A stretch of 64,000 nt of DNA from Streptomyces caelestis (GCF_014205255.1 NZ_JACHNE010000001.1:7378001-7442000), one strand, 5' to 3'; positions 7,941 through 16,998 are shown, numbered from the stretch's first letter. Numbers and translations: made by a program. Notes: generated from the letters alone by a model not told the origin.

Positions 7941-8441
7941 ATGAAGCCGCTGCATCACCTGGAGCATCTGGACAAGCATCTGGTAGACGAGCTGGCACAG
8001 GTGGCACGCGAGACCGTCCGGGACGAACTGCGCGAGCAGACGCGCAAGCAGCGCCGCAAGGCCGCGCTCTACGCCGCGTCCGGCGCCCTCGCCCTCTACG
8101 CGGGCGCGGCCCTCGCGCTCGCCGTGGGACGGGCCCTCGCCCTCGGCCTGCCCGACTGGGCCGCCGCGCTGATCACCGCCGCGATCCTGGGTGTCGCGGC
8201 GTACGTGCTGCGTGGCATGGCCCGGCCGTCCGCGTCCGGGCCGGGCCCGGCGCACGCGGCCGGCATGACGCCGGGACACGAGAGCACCGGCCGGGGCGCC
8301 GGGATGCCCGGCGGTGTGCCGCCCGTGCCGCCGGCCCCGCCCGCCGCCGGACCGGTCGCCGGCGGGCCCGCGCCGGGCGTGGTGCCCCCGCGGCCGACGG
8401 AGGACCCGGACGTGCCTCGTCACGGGCGTGATGCGAAGTGA
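7941..8441 (+). CDS. Holin-like (actinobacterial superfamily III type) membrane protein
   Basis: 166 residues. A charged amphipathic helix (residues about 1-35, with a KQRRK end) is followed by two closely spaced membrane helices (about 38-58 and 63-90). A Pro/Gly-rich cytoplasmic or exposed tail of about 70 residues comes after. This layout is that of the small holin-like proteins common in actinobacterial chromosomes. No phage genes are nearby, so a lysis role is unlikely and a general membrane or stress function is more plausible. Its stop overlaps the start of the following dehydrogenase (gtga), so the two are co-translated. A sigma-B-like promoter lies immediately upstream. Confidence 0.7.
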   Translation: MKPLHHLEHLDKHLVDELAQVARETVRDELREQTRKQRRKAALYAASGALALYAGAALALAVGRALALGLPDWAAALITAAILGVAAYVLRGMARPSASGPGPAHAAGMTPGHESTGRGAGMPGGVPPVPPAPPAAGPVAGGPAPGVVPPRPTEDPDVPRHGRDAK

Positions 8442-9466
8442 GCACGACCGCGACACCGCACGGCCGCGTCGTCGTGGTGACCGGAGCCAGCGGCGGCGTG
8501 GGACGGGCCACGGCCCGGGCTTTCGCCGCCGGGGGCGACCGGGTCGCCCTGCTGGCCCGGGGCAGTGAGGGGCTCGCCGCCGCGGCCGACGAGGTGCGGC
8601 ACGCCGGGGGCGAGGCCCTCGTCATCGGCGTGGACGTCTCCGACGCCAAGGCCGTCGACGACGCCGCCCAGCAGGTGGTCGACACGTTCGGACCCATCGA
8701 CGTCTGGGTCAACAACGCCTTCACGGGAGTCTTCGCGCCCTTCACGGAGATCAGTCCGGACGAGTTCCGTCGCGTGACCGAAGTGACCTACCTGGGCTAT
8801 GTGTTCGGCACGCAGGCAGCCCTGCGTCACATGCTGCCGCGCGACCGCGGCACGATCGTGCAGGTCGGCTCCGCGCTCGCCTACCGGGGCATCCCGCTCC
8901 AGTCGGCGTACTGCGGGGCCAAGCACGCGATCCAGGGGTTCAACGAGTCCCTGCGCTGCGAGCTGCTGCACGCGCGCAGTGGCGTGCGTACGACGATGGT
9001 GCAGCTGCCGGGCGTCAACACCCCGCAGTTCGACTGGGTGCTGAACCGCATGCGGGGCCGGGCCCGGCCGGTCGCGCCCGTGTACCAGCCGGAGGTCGCG
9101 GCCCGCGCGATCGTGTACGCGGCCTCGCACGCCGGGCGCCGGGAATACTGGGTGGGCGCCTCCACGACCGCCACGCTCATCGCCAACGCCGTCGTCCCCG
9201 GGCTGCTGGAGCGCTATCTGGCGCGCACGAACTTCGACGCGCAGCAGGAGGAGCACCGGCACGACGGGCCGGCCAACCTGTGGGCACCGGCGGACGGACC
9301 GCAGGGCCACGACTTCGGCGCGCACGGGCGGTTCGACGACGAGGCCGTGCGGGACAGCCCGCAGCAGTGGGTCTCACGGAACCGGCGGCGGATGGGCGCG
9401 GCCCTGACCGTGGGGGCGGCGGGAGTCCTGGCCGCACGCAAACTGGCCGGGCAGGCCCGCCGGTAG
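8438..9466 (+). CDS. Short-chain dehydrogenase/reductase with C-terminal extension
   Basis: 342 residues, longer than the usual 250. The Rossmann cofactor motif TGASGGVG and the catalytic Tyr158-x3-Lys162 (YCGAK), preceded by the catalytic Ser in VQVGSALAY, are all present. An active NAD(P)-dependent oxidoreductase is therefore expected. The extra C-terminal 90 residues are charged and end in a short hydrophobic segment (MGAALTVGAAGVLAARKLAG) that may anchor the enzyme to the membrane, fitting its overlap with the holin-like gene. Substrate cannot be read. Confidence 0.85.
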   Translation: MSTTATPHGRVVVVTGASGGVGRATARAFAAGGDRVALLARGSEGLAAAADEVRHAGGEALVIGVDVSDAKAVDDAAQQVVDTFGPIDVWVNNAFTGVFAPFTEISPDEFRRVTEVTYLGYVFGTQAALRHMLPRDRGTIVQVGSALAYRGIPLQSAYCGAKHAIQGFNESLRCELLHARSGVRTTMVQLPGVNTPQFDWVLNRMRGRARPVAPVYQPEVAARAIVYAASHAGRREYWVGASTTATLIANAVVPGLLERYLARTNFDAQQEEHRHDGPANLWAPADGPQGHDFGAHGRFDDEAVRDSPQQWVSRNRRRMGAALTVGAAGVLAARKLAGQARR

Positions 9467-9622
9467 GCCCAACCTCAGTCGACATACCGTCGACATACCG
9501 GCGGCTCTGGGGCGCCCCCCACGCCATTAGGGCAGTGGGCCCTTGGGGCAGTGGGGGAGCGTCGCGTCGAGCGTGCCGTCCGCCTCGGAAGCGTCCGTCG
9601 GCACCGTTCGCCCGGCCTTCCC

Positions 9623-10585
9623 TCAGACGGCCTGCTGGAGCTGCGGCAGCACCTTCGTGCGGTAGAAGTCGAAGAAGCCGCGCAGGTCCGGACCGATCTG
9701 GTTGACGTAGACCCGGTCGAAGCCCGCGTCGGCGAACTGCTTCAGCTCCGCCACGTGCTCGTCCACGTCGTCGCCGCAGACCCGGTTCTCCCGCACCATG
9801 TCCTCGGTGACCAGCTGCTGTGCCTGCTCGAAGTGCTTCGGGGAGGGCAGCACCTGGCCCAGCTCGCCGGGCAGCTGCTCGTTCGCCCAGAGCCGGTGGA
9901 CGGTCTTCACGGCCTCGTCCTTGTCGGTGTCGTAGCAGACCTTGGTACCGCCGCTGACGAGCTTTCCGCCGCCTCCGCCCTTGCGGTACTGCTCCACCAT
10001 TGTCTCGTCCGGCTGGATGGTGATGTAGCCGTCGCCGACGCGGGACGCGAGCTGCGTGGCCGCCGGGCCGAAGCCGGAGATGTCGATCGGGATCGGCTCG
10101 TCCGGAACCGTGTAGAGGCGGGCGTTCTCCACCGTGTAGTGCGGGCCGTGGTGGTTGACCTCCTCGCCGGTGAACAGCCGGCGCATCACCTGGATGGCCT
10201 CCTCCAGCATGTCCAGACGGACGTGGGCCGGGGGCCAGTGGTCGCCCAGGATGTGCTCGTTGAGCGCCTCACCCGAGCCGACGCCGAGCCGGAAGCGGTT
10301 GTCCGTCATCACCGCGCTGGTCGCCGCGGCCTGCGCCACCACCGCCGGGTGCATCCGCACGGTCGGGCAGGTCACCGCCGTCTCTATCGGCAGGGACACC
10401 GCCTCCGACAGCGCGCCGATCACCGACCACACGAACGGGCTCTGGCCCTGCTCGTCGTTCCACGGGTGGTAGTGGTCCGAGATCCACAGCGCCTGGAATC
10501 CGGCCTGTTCGGCCATCCGCGCCTGCTCGATCAACTCGGCGGGTCCGTACTGCTCGCACGAGAGGAAATAGCCGTATTCGGGCAT
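9623..10585 (-). CDS. F420-dependent LLM-class oxidoreductase (Fgd-like)
   Basis: 320 residues. The luciferase-like TIM barrel is clear: ISDHYHPWNDEQGQSPFVW near residue 35 matches the SDHFQPW segment of F420-dependent glucose-6-phosphate dehydrogenases, and LGVGSGEALNE matches their cofactor/substrate loop. It belongs to the Fgd-related group, but whether glucose-6-phosphate or another substrate is used cannot be said. It is transcribed alone, divergently from the NADH-dehydrogenase-like operon. A sigma-B-type promoter with perfect consensus lies 45-70 nt upstream of the start, so expression under stress is likely. Confidence 0.88.
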   Translation of the reverse strand: MPEYGYFLSCEQYGPAELIEQARMAEQAGFQALWISDHYHPWNDEQGQSPFVWSVIGALSEAVSLPIETAVTCPTVRMHPAVVAQAAATSAVMTDNRFRLGVGSGEALNEHILGDHWPPAHVRLDMLEEAIQVMRRLFTGEEVNHHGPHYTVENARLYTVPDEPIPIDISGFGPAATQLASRVGDGYITIQPDETMVEQYRKGGGGGKLVSGGTKVCYDTDKDEAVKTVHRLWANEQLPGELGQVLPSPKHFEQAQQLVTEDMVRENRVCGDDVDEHVAELKQFADAGFDRVYVNQIGPDLRGFFDFYRTKVLPQLQQAV

Positions 10586-10629
10586 GGGGGAGTGCCTCCG
10601 CGACGTGGGTGGTCCATATCCCGCACCGG

Positions 10630-10653
10630 GTACCCGGGCGCCGGTCCGGAAAC
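10630..10653 (-). promoter_or_regulatory. Sigma-B-type promoter, perfect consensus
   Basis: Read on the minus strand: GTTT (10653-10650), exactly 14 nt, then GGGTAC (10635-10630). This fits the S. coelicolor sigma-B consensus fully. It points at the F420 oxidoreductase gene and leaves a leader of roughly 40 nt. Confidence 0.6.
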
Positions 10654-10752
10654 CGGCGGCGTTCCGGCGAGAGGACCCCGGCAGACGTTTGGGTGCCCTG
10701 GCCAGGGGGACGCGGAAGGCTCCCGAGTACGCGACAGCGCCGGAGGCGAACC

Positions 10753-12519
10753 GTGAGTCGACCCCGCATCGTGATCGTCGGTGCCGGCTTCGCCGGGTAC
10801 CGCACGGCCCGCACCCTGTCCCGGATCACCCGCGGCCGGGCGCACATCACCCTGCTGAACCCGACCGACTACTTCCTGTATCTGCCCCTGCTGCCGCAGG
10901 TCGCCGCCGGGGTCCTGGAGCCGCGCCGGGTCACGGTCTCCCTCTCCGACACGCTGCCGAACGTACGGCTGGTGCTGGGCGAGGCCGACCGGATCGACCT
11001 CGACGGACAGACCCTGCACTACACCGGCCCGGAGGGCGACGGCGGCACACTCGCCTACGACCGGCTGGTGCTCGCCGCCGGCAGCGTCAACAAGCTGCTG
11101 CCGATCCCCGGCGTCGCCGAGTACGCGCACGGCTTCCGGGGGCTGCCGGAGGCGCTGTACCTGCGCGACCACGTGACCCGGCAGGTGGAGCTGGCGGCCG
11201 CCGCCGACGATCCCAAGAGCTGCGCCGCCCGGTGCACCTTCGTCGTGGTCGGCGCCGGCTACACCGGCACCGAGGTCGCCGCGCACGGGCAAATGTTCAC
11301 CGACGCGCAGGTCCGCAAGCACCCGCTGCGGCAGGGCATGCGGCCGCGCTGGATGCTGCTGGACGTGGCGCCGCGGGTGCTGCCCGAGATGGACGAGAAG
11401 CTGTCCGCCACCGCCGACCGGGTGCTGCGGCAGCGGGGCGTGGACGTGCGGATGGGCACCTCCGTGAAGGAGGCCACGCCCGACGGGGTGGTACTGACCG
11501 ACGGCGAGTTCGTCGAGACCCGGACGCTGGTGTGGTGCGTGGGCGTGCGCCCCGACCCGCTGGTCGAGTCCCTCGGGCTGCCGATGGAGAAGGGGCGGCT
11601 GCTCGTCGACCCGCAGCTGCAGGTGCCGGGTCGCCCCGAGCTGTTCGCCTGCGGTGACGTGGCCGCGGTGCCGGACCTGGAGAAACCGGGGAGCTACACG
11701 CCGATGACCGCGCAGCACGCCTGGCGGCACGGCAAGGTCGCGGCGGAGAACGTCGCCGCCTCGCTCGGCCTCGGCGGGGCGCGCAAGCCCTACCGCCATC
11801 GCGACCTGGGCTTCGTCGTCGACCTGGGCGGTGCGAAGGCCGCCGCCAACCCGCTGGGCGTTCCCCTGTCCGGGGTGCCGGCGGGTGCGGTGACGCGGGG
11901 CTACCACCTCGCCGCGATGCCCGGCAACCGCGTCCGGGTCGCCGCCGACTGGCTGCTGGACGCGGTACTGCCGCGCCAGGCCGTGCAGTTGGGGCTCGTG
12001 CGGTCCTGGTCCGTGCCGCTGGACACGTCCTCGCCGGAGCTGGCCCGGGTGCCGGGCGGGCCGGAGCGGCGGCAGGAGGCGAGCGCCCGGTCGGGGCCGG
12101 GGGCGGCGATCGCGTCCGACACGCACGACGGGGGGACCGGCGCCGGATCCTTGCAGGGCCGGGCCGGAGAAGAACCCGCGAAGGGGCACCCCGGATCCAG
12201 GGCGACGCAGGACCAGCCCGGATCCGGGCCCGCGCAGCGCCGCTCGGAGGAGGAGCTGGCCAAGGGCCGCCCCCGCGCTGAACCGACCAGGACCTGGCCC
12301 TCCGACGCGCCTGCCAAGGGACCGCTCGGGGGCGAGCCCGCGAAGGGGCAGCCGAGTGATGAGCCCGCCAAGAACCAGCCCGGCGGCGAGCCCGCCAAGA
12401 ACCAGCCCGGGCCCACTCCGCGGTCCCCGGCCGACCAGCCACCCCCGGGTCCCGACGCCGCACCCGGCCCCGTCAAGCGATCCGACGCCCCGGACGACTC
12501 CGCGAAAGGAGACTCATGA
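10753..12519 (+). CDS. Type II NADH dehydrogenase-like flavoprotein with repetitive tail
   Basis: 588 residues from a GTG at 10753. The first 430 residues are a two-dinucleotide-binding flavoprotein: FAD site IVIVGAGFAG at the start, NAD(P)H site FVVVGAGYTGTE near residue 163, and ELFACGDVAAV closing the FAD site. This is the type II (non-pumping) NADH:quinone reductase/FAD-dependent pyridine nucleotide-disulfide layout. The C-terminal 150 residues are low-complexity, with repeats such as GGEPAKNQPG and GEPAKGQPSD, and look disordered. The gene ends ATGA with the transketolase start, so they form an operon with the polymerase gene that follows. Confidence 0.85.
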   Translation: MSRPRIVIVGAGFAGYRTARTLSRITRGRAHITLLNPTDYFLYLPLLPQVAAGVLEPRRVTVSLSDTLPNVRLVLGEADRIDLDGQTLHYTGPEGDGGTLAYDRLVLAAGSVNKLLPIPGVAEYAHGFRGLPEALYLRDHVTRQVELAAAADDPKSCAARCTFVVVGAGYTGTEVAAHGQMFTDAQVRKHPLRQGMRPRWMLLDVAPRVLPEMDEKLSATADRVLRQRGVDVRMGTSVKEATPDGVVLTDGEFVETRTLVWCVGVRPDPLVESLGLPMEKGRLLVDPQLQVPGRPELFACGDVAAVPDLEKPGSYTPMTAQHAWRHGKVAAENVAASLGLGGARKPYRHRDLGFVVDLGGAKAAANPLGVPLSGVPAGAVTRGYHLAAMPGNRVRVAADWLLDAVLPRQAVQLGLVRSWSVPLDTSSPELARVPGGPERRQEASARSGPGAAIASDTHDGGTGAGSLQGRAGEEPAKGHPGSRATQDQPGSGPAQRRSEEELAKGRPRAEPTRTWPSDAPAKGPLGGEPAKGQPSDEPAKNQPGGEPAKNQPGPTPRSPADQPPPGPDAAPGPVKRSDAPDDSAKGDS

Positions 12520-14363
12520 ACACCGGTGAACTCACCGACCTCGGACAGCAGCTGCGCGTGGACAGTGTCCGCGCTGCCGCCGCCGCGGGCTCCGGGCATC
12601 CGACGTCATCCATGTCCGCAGCCGACCTGATGGCCGTCCTGCTCGCGCGCCACCTCCGCTACGACTTCGACCGCCCCGCCCACCCCGGCAACGACCGCTT
12701 CGTCCTGTCCAAGGGACACGCCTCCCCGCTGCTGTACTCCGCGTACAAGGCGGCCGGCGCCATCGACGACGAGGAACTGCTCACCTTCCGCAAGCTGGGC
12801 AGCCGCCTCGAAGGGCACCCCACACCCCAGCGTCTGCCCTGGGTCGAGACGGCCACCGGCTCGCTCGGGCAGGGCCTGCCGGTCGGCGTCGGCATCGCGC
12901 TCGCGGGCAAGCGGCTCGACCGCACCGGCTACCGCACCTGGGTGCTGTGCGGCGACAGCGAACTGGCCGAGGGATCCGTGTGGGAGGCCGCCGAGCACGC
13001 CGGGTACGAGCACCTGGACAACCTCACCGTGATCGTCGACGTCAACCGGCTCGGCCAGCGCGGCCCGACCCGGCACGGCCACGACCTGGACGCCTACGCC
13101 CGCCGCTTCCAGGCCTTCGACTGGCACACCATCGAGGTCGACGGGCACGACGTGGACGCCATCGACCGCGCCTACGGCGAGGCCGCGTCCACCAAGGGCC
13201 AGCCCACCGCGATCCTGGCCCGCACCCTCAAGGGCAAGGGCGTCGAAGCCGTCCAGGACCGCGAAGGCCTGCACGGCAAGCCGCTGCCCGAGGCCGACGA
13301 GGCGATCTCCGAACTCGGCGGCCGGCGCGACATCCGCGTCCGGGTGCAGGAGCCGCCCGCCGCCCGCATGCTGCACTCCGTCCACACCGGGGACTTCGAA
13401 CTGCCGACGTGGGACAAGGGCGAGGAGGTCGCCACCCGCAACGCCTTCGGGCAGGCGCTGGCCGCGCTCGGCACCGGCCGCGGCGACATCGTCGCCCTGG
13501 ACGGCGAGGTCGGCGACTCCACCCGCGCCGAGTTCTTCGCCAAGGAACACCCCGACCGCTACTTCGAGTGCTACATCGCCGAGCAGCAGCTGGTCGCCTC
13601 GGCGGTCGGGCTCGCAGCCCGCGGCTGGGTGCCGTACGCGGCCACCTTCGCGGCCTTCCTGACCCGGGCCTACGACTTCGTCCGGATGGCGTCCATCAGC
13701 GGCTCCGGCATCAACCTCGTCGGCTCGCACGCGGGCGTCGCCATCGGCCAGGACGGGCCCAGCCAGATGGGTCTGGAGGACCTGGCGATGATGCGGGCGG
13801 TGCACGGCTCGACCGTGCTGTCCCCCTGCGACGCCAACCAGACCGCGCGGCTGGTCGGCGCGATGGCCGGCCTGGAGGGCGTCCGCTACCTGCGCACCTC
13901 GCGCGGCGAGAGCCCGGTGATCTACGACCCGGACGAGGAGTTCCCGGTCGGCGGGAGCAAGGTGCTGCGCTCCTCCGACCGCGACCGGCTGACCCTCGTG
14001 GCGGCGGGCGTCACCGTGCACGAGGCGCTGGCCGCCGCCGATGCTCTGGAGGGGGAGGGCATCCAGGCGCGCGTGATCGACCTGTACTCGGTGAAGCCCG
14101 TCGACCGGGCCGCCCTGCGCCGGGCCGCCGAGGAGACCGGCTGCCTGGTGACCGTGGAGGACCACCACCCGGAGGGCGGCATCGGCGACGCGGTCCTGGA
14201 GGCCTTCGCCGACGGACGCCCCGTACCGCGCCTGGTGCGGCTCGCCGTGCGGAGCATGCCGGGCTCGGCCTCCCCGGACGAGCAGCTGCACGCCGCGGGC
14301 ATCGACGCCGAGTCCATCGCGGCGGCCGGGCGGCTGCTGGTGGAGGAGGCGGTCGTGCCGTGA
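12516..14363 (+). CDS. tkt: Transketolase
   Basis: 615 residues, slightly shorter than housekeeping transketolases (about 690). The thiamine diphosphate motif runs from GDSELAEGSVWEA to VDVNRLGQRG. The N-terminal substrate-loop histidines (GSGHPTSS, SKGHAS) and the pyrimidine-domain catalytic Glu region (FECYIAEQQLV) are present. The enzyme moves two-carbon units between sugar phosphates in the pentose phosphate pathway. Clustering with a flavoprotein and a LigD polymerase domain instead of tal/zwf suggests an accessory, perhaps stress-related, copy. Stop and next start overlap as GTGA. Confidence 0.88.
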   Translation: MNTGELTDLGQQLRVDSVRAAAAAGSGHPTSSMSAADLMAVLLARHLRYDFDRPAHPGNDRFVLSKGHASPLLYSAYKAAGAIDDEELLTFRKLGSRLEGHPTPQRLPWVETATGSLGQGLPVGVGIALAGKRLDRTGYRTWVLCGDSELAEGSVWEAAEHAGYEHLDNLTVIVDVNRLGQRGPTRHGHDLDAYARRFQAFDWHTIEVDGHDVDAIDRAYGEAASTKGQPTAILARTLKGKGVEAVQDREGLHGKPLPEADEAISELGGRRDIRVRVQEPPAARMLHSVHTGDFELPTWDKGEEVATRNAFGQALAALGTGRGDIVALDGEVGDSTRAEFFAKEHPDRYFECYIAEQQLVASAVGLAARGWVPYAATFAAFLTRAYDFVRMASISGSGINLVGSHAGVAIGQDGPSQMGLEDLAMMRAVHGSTVLSPCDANQTARLVGAMAGLEGVRYLRTSRGESPVIYDPDEEFPVGGSKVLRSSDRDRLTLVAAGVTVHEALAAADALEGEGIQARVIDLYSVKPVDRAALRRAAEETGCLVTVEDHHPEGGIGDAVLEAFADGRPVPRLVRLAVRSMPGSASPDEQLHAAGIDAESIAAAGRLLVEEAVVP

Positions 14364-15289
14364 GCGGCGGCGACGGCACGCGCAGGGTGCGGGCGGGCCG
14401 CCGTACGGTGGAGGTCCACCGGCCGGACAAGGTGCTCTTCCCCGGCGGCGGCGACGCGAAGGAGTACACCAAGGGCGACCTGGTGGACTACCACCGGGCC
14501 GTCGCGCCCTTCATGCTGCCGCACCTGCGCGGCCGTCCCCTGATGCTGGAGCGGCGCCCGGACGGGCTCGACGGGCCCACGTTCATGCAGAAGAACACCC
14601 CGGACCACTACCCGGAGTGGATCACCCGCGTCGAGGTGGCCAAGGAGGGCGGCACCGTCCGCCACGTCGTCTGCGACGACACCGCCACCCTCCTCTACCT
14701 GGCCGACCAGGCCGGCATCACCCTGCACCGCTGGCTCTCGCGTGCCGGCAGCGTCGACCACCCCGACCGGCTGGTCTTCGACCTCGACCCGGCGGGGGAC
14801 GACTTCGACGCCGTGCGGGAGGCCGCCCGGCTGCTGGGGGAGCTGCTGGACGAGCTGGAACTGCCCTCGGCGCTGATGACCACCGGATCGCGCGGCCTGC
14901 ACGTGATCGTGCCGTTGAACGGCCGGCACGCCTTCGACGAGGTGCGCTCCTTCGCCCGGGGCGTCGCCGACACCCTCGGCGACGCCCATCCCGACCGGCT
15001 CACCACCGCAGCCCGCAAGAAGGATCGAGGCGAGCGCCTCTACCTCGACGTGCAGCGCAACGCCTACGCGCAGACCGCCGTCGCGCCGTTCACGGTCCGG
15101 CCCCGGCCGGGCGCGCCCGTGGCCACCCCCATCACGTGGGACCAGTTGGACGACCCGGAGCTGCACGCCCGCCGCTGGACCATCGCCGACGCCGTGGAGC
15201 AGGCCCGCGCCAACCCCTGGTCAGGCCTGCTGAACCGCGGCCGGGCGCTGGGGCCGGCCCGGCGGCGGCTGAACGCCCTGCGCGGCTGA
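14360..15289 (+). CDS. LigD-type DNA primase-polymerase domain, stand-alone
   Basis: 309 residues from GTG 14360. This is the archaeo-eukaryotic primase fold found in the polymerase part of bacterial LigD: RPDKVLFP at the start, HRWLSRAGSVDHPDRLVFDLDP with the metal-binding DLD pair, TTGSRGLHVIVPL as the nucleotide-binding motif and RLYLDVQRN with the third acidic residue. Such domains extend DNA ends with ribo- or deoxynucleotides in non-homologous end joining together with Ku and a ligase. No Ku or ligase gene is in the window; Streptomyces usually encode several at other loci. Co-transcribed with transketolase. Confidence 0.9.
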   Translation: MSGGDGTRRVRAGRRTVEVHRPDKVLFPGGGDAKEYTKGDLVDYHRAVAPFMLPHLRGRPLMLERRPDGLDGPTFMQKNTPDHYPEWITRVEVAKEGGTVRHVVCDDTATLLYLADQAGITLHRWLSRAGSVDHPDRLVFDLDPAGDDFDAVREAARLLGELLDELELPSALMTTGSRGLHVIVPLNGRHAFDEVRSFARGVADTLGDAHPDRLTTAARKKDRGERLYLDVQRNAYAQTAVAPFTVRPRPGAPVATPITWDQLDDPELHARRWTIADAVEQARANPWSGLLNRGRALGPARRRLNALRG

Positions 15290-15382
15290 GCGCCACCCCG
15301 GTGGCCGCCGGCGCGTGGCAGATGCATGCGCCCGTACAGGTTTGGCGAACACGCTTGCGGCCACACGAAGGGGGAGGTGGCC

Positions 15383-15742
15383 ATGTCGAACACAAAAAAC
15401 ACGCAAGAGTCACAGAGTTCACAGAAGAACTCCCAGAATTCGCACAAATCAACTGGTAATTCGGCCGGCGACCGGCCGAGCCCCATGGAGGTGCTGCGCC
15501 AAGCGCGCGGCCAGCTCGCGGAGCTCACCGGTATGACCGCCGAGTCCGTGTCGTCCTTCGAGCAGACCGAGCAGGGCTGGGCGCTGGAGGTCGAGGTCCT
15601 CGAACTCGAGCGCGTGCCCGACACGATGAGCCTGATGGCGAGCTATCAGGTGGAGCTCGACGGCCAGGGACAGCTCACGGGTTATCGGCGCGTCCGCCGC
15701 TACGAGCGGGGGCGGTCCGATTCGCGAAGGAGCGGTCGCTAG
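15383..15742 (+). CDS. gvpO: Gas vesicle protein GvpO
   Basis: 119 residues from ATG 15383, preceded by gggggagg. The N-terminal 35 residues are Ser/Asn/Gln/Lys-rich, with unusually low GC codons for the region (AAA, AAC, TCA). They are followed by the conserved GvpO domain: ARGQLAELTG, WALEVEVLELERVPDTMSLMASYQVELD and YRRVRRYERG. It is the first gene of the ten-gene gas vesicle operon. GvpO is needed for vesicle formation in haloarchaea and its biochemical role is not settled. Confidence 0.9.
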   Translation: MSNTKNTQESQSSQKNSQNSHKSTGNSAGDRPSPMEVLRQARGQLAELTGMTAESVSSFEQTEQGWALEVEVLELERVPDTMSLMASYQVELDGQGQLTGYRRVRRYERGRSDSRRSGR

Positions 15743-15789
15743 GACCGCCCGACCGAACCCGAACCCACAGACAAGGAGGGACATCCGGC

Positions 15790-16224
15790 ATGACAGTCGT
15801 ACCGGCACAGCAGACCGGAGGCGGAGGCGGCAGCAGCGGTCTCTACGACGTGCTTGAACTTGTTCTGGACAGGGGGCTCGTCATCGACGCATTCGTGCGA
15901 GTCTCCCTGGTCGGTATCGAGATCCTCAAGATCGACGTTCGCGTCGTCGTCGCCAGCGTCGACACCTATCTGCGCTTCGCCGAGGCGTGCAACCGGCTCG
16001 ACCTGGAGGCCGGGCCGCGCAAGGACCCGGGCCTGCCCGACCTGGTCGGGGAGATGACGGAGTCCGGCGCGCGCGGCAAGTCGAAGGGGGCGCTGTCCGG
16101 CGCCGCCGAAACCATCTCCGACGCCTTCAAGCAGGCGCGTTCCGAAGGCTCCGAGCAGGAGACCGAGTCCCGTCCGCGAGCCCGTAAGAGCACGTCCGCC
16201 CGCCGGAAGGAGGAGCAGGAGTGA
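15790..16224 (+). CDS. gvpA: Gas vesicle structural protein GvpA/J family
   Basis: 144 residues. Residues about 18-75 carry the shell-protein core: LYDVLELVLDRGLVIDAF, then VRVSLVGIEILKIDVRVVVAS and VDTYLRFAEA, matching GvpA nearly residue for residue. The core is extended by about 65 charged residues (GKSKG, RARKSTSARRKEEQE) that ordinary 70-residue GvpA proteins lack. Strong ribosome site (aaggaggg). The last 4 nt overlap the GvpF start. It would form the ribbed protein shell. The tail would probably lie on one face. Confidence 0.92.
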   Translation: MTVVPAQQTGGGGGSSGLYDVLELVLDRGLVIDAFVRVSLVGIEILKIDVRVVVASVDTYLRFAEACNRLDLEAGPRKDPGLPDLVGEMTESGARGKSKGALSGAAETISDAFKQARSEGSEQETESRPRARKSTSARRKEEQE

Positions 16225-16994
16225 GCACCTACGTCTACGGCATCGCGGCGAGCTCGCACCCGGGGCTCCCCGAGGGCATGGGCGGTGTCGGCGACCCGCC
16301 ACGCCCCGTGCGCATCCTGCGCGAGGGCGACCTGGCGGCCGTCGTCAGCGAGGCACCCGAAGGGCTGCGGCCCAAGCGCAAGGACCTGCTCGCCCACCAG
16401 AACGTGCTGAGCGAGGCGGGCGCGGCCGGCTGCGTGCTGCCCATGCGGTTCGGCAGCGTCGCCCCGGACGACAACTCGATCACCGCGGTCCTCGCCGAGC
16501 GTGCCGAGCACTACAAGGAGCGCCTGCGGGCCCTGGACGGCCGGGTCGAGTACAACGTCAAGGCCAACCACGTCGAAGAGGCCGTACTGCACCAGGTGAT
16601 GGCCGAGAACCCGGACATCCGCGGTCTCGCGGAGGCCAACCGGCAGGCCGGTGGCGGCAGTTACGACGACAAGATCCGGCTCGGCGAGATGGTCGCGGCC
16701 GCGGTCAAGGGCCGGGAGACCGAGGACGCCGCCGCGATCCAGCGCGCCCTGGAACCGTCCGCCGAGGACGTGAGCGTGGGCCCCGAGTCCACCGGCTGGC
16801 TGGCCAACGTGTCGTTCCTGGTGGACCGGGAGTCCGCCGAGAACTTCCTGGCGGCCGTGGAAGAGGCCCGTAAGGAACTGCCGCACCTGGAGGTGCGTGT
16901 CAACGGACCGCTGCCGCCGTACAGCTTCGTCGAGCCCGGCCAGACCGAGCCGACGGGCACGGTGACGGGCGGCACGGACACCGGAGCGGAGTGA
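16221..16994 (+). CDS. gvpF: Gas vesicle protein GvpF
   Basis: 257 residues. The GvpF/L family pattern is clear: the opening YVYGIAAS, REGDLAAVVSE, a QNVLSEAGAAGCVLPMRFG segment, the central LRALDGRVEYNVKA, and the closing ELPHLEVRVNGPLPPYSFVE. Members are minor accessory proteins proposed to help nucleate or chaperone the shell. Overlaps GvpA by 4 nt and is followed after 4 nt by GvpG. Confidence 0.92.
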   Translation: MSTYVYGIAASSHPGLPEGMGGVGDPPRPVRILREGDLAAVVSEAPEGLRPKRKDLLAHQNVLSEAGAAGCVLPMRFGSVAPDDNSITAVLAERAEHYKERLRALDGRVEYNVKANHVEEAVLHQVMAENPDIRGLAEANRQAGGGSYDDKIRLGEMVAAAVKGRETEDAAAIQRALEPSAEDVSVGPESTGWLANVSFLVDRESAENFLAAVEEARKELPHLEVRVNGPLPPYSFVEPGQTEPTGTVTGGTDTGAE

Positions 16995-16998
16995 CGAC

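Noticed and set aside
7941..8441. Holin-like gene considered as prophage marker
   Set aside because: No endolysin, integrase, capsid or tail genes nearby; such holin-like genes are ordinary chromosomal genes in Streptomyces.
9478..9499. Direct repeat of GTCGACATACC
   Set aside because: Only two 11-bp copies at the end of the SDR gene with no other support; too little to assign a role.
10531..12189. A 552-codon open frame on the minus strand opposite the NADH dehydrogenase-like gene
   Set aside because: It is a shadow of high third-position GC: no ribosome site, Arg/Gly/His-rich composition, no motifs, and the plus strand has an intact enzyme.
15290..15382. GTTT at about 15341 tested as sigma-B-type promoter of the gas vesicle operon
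   Set aside because: No GGGTA-like -10 at 14-16 nt; the operon promoter could not be identified.
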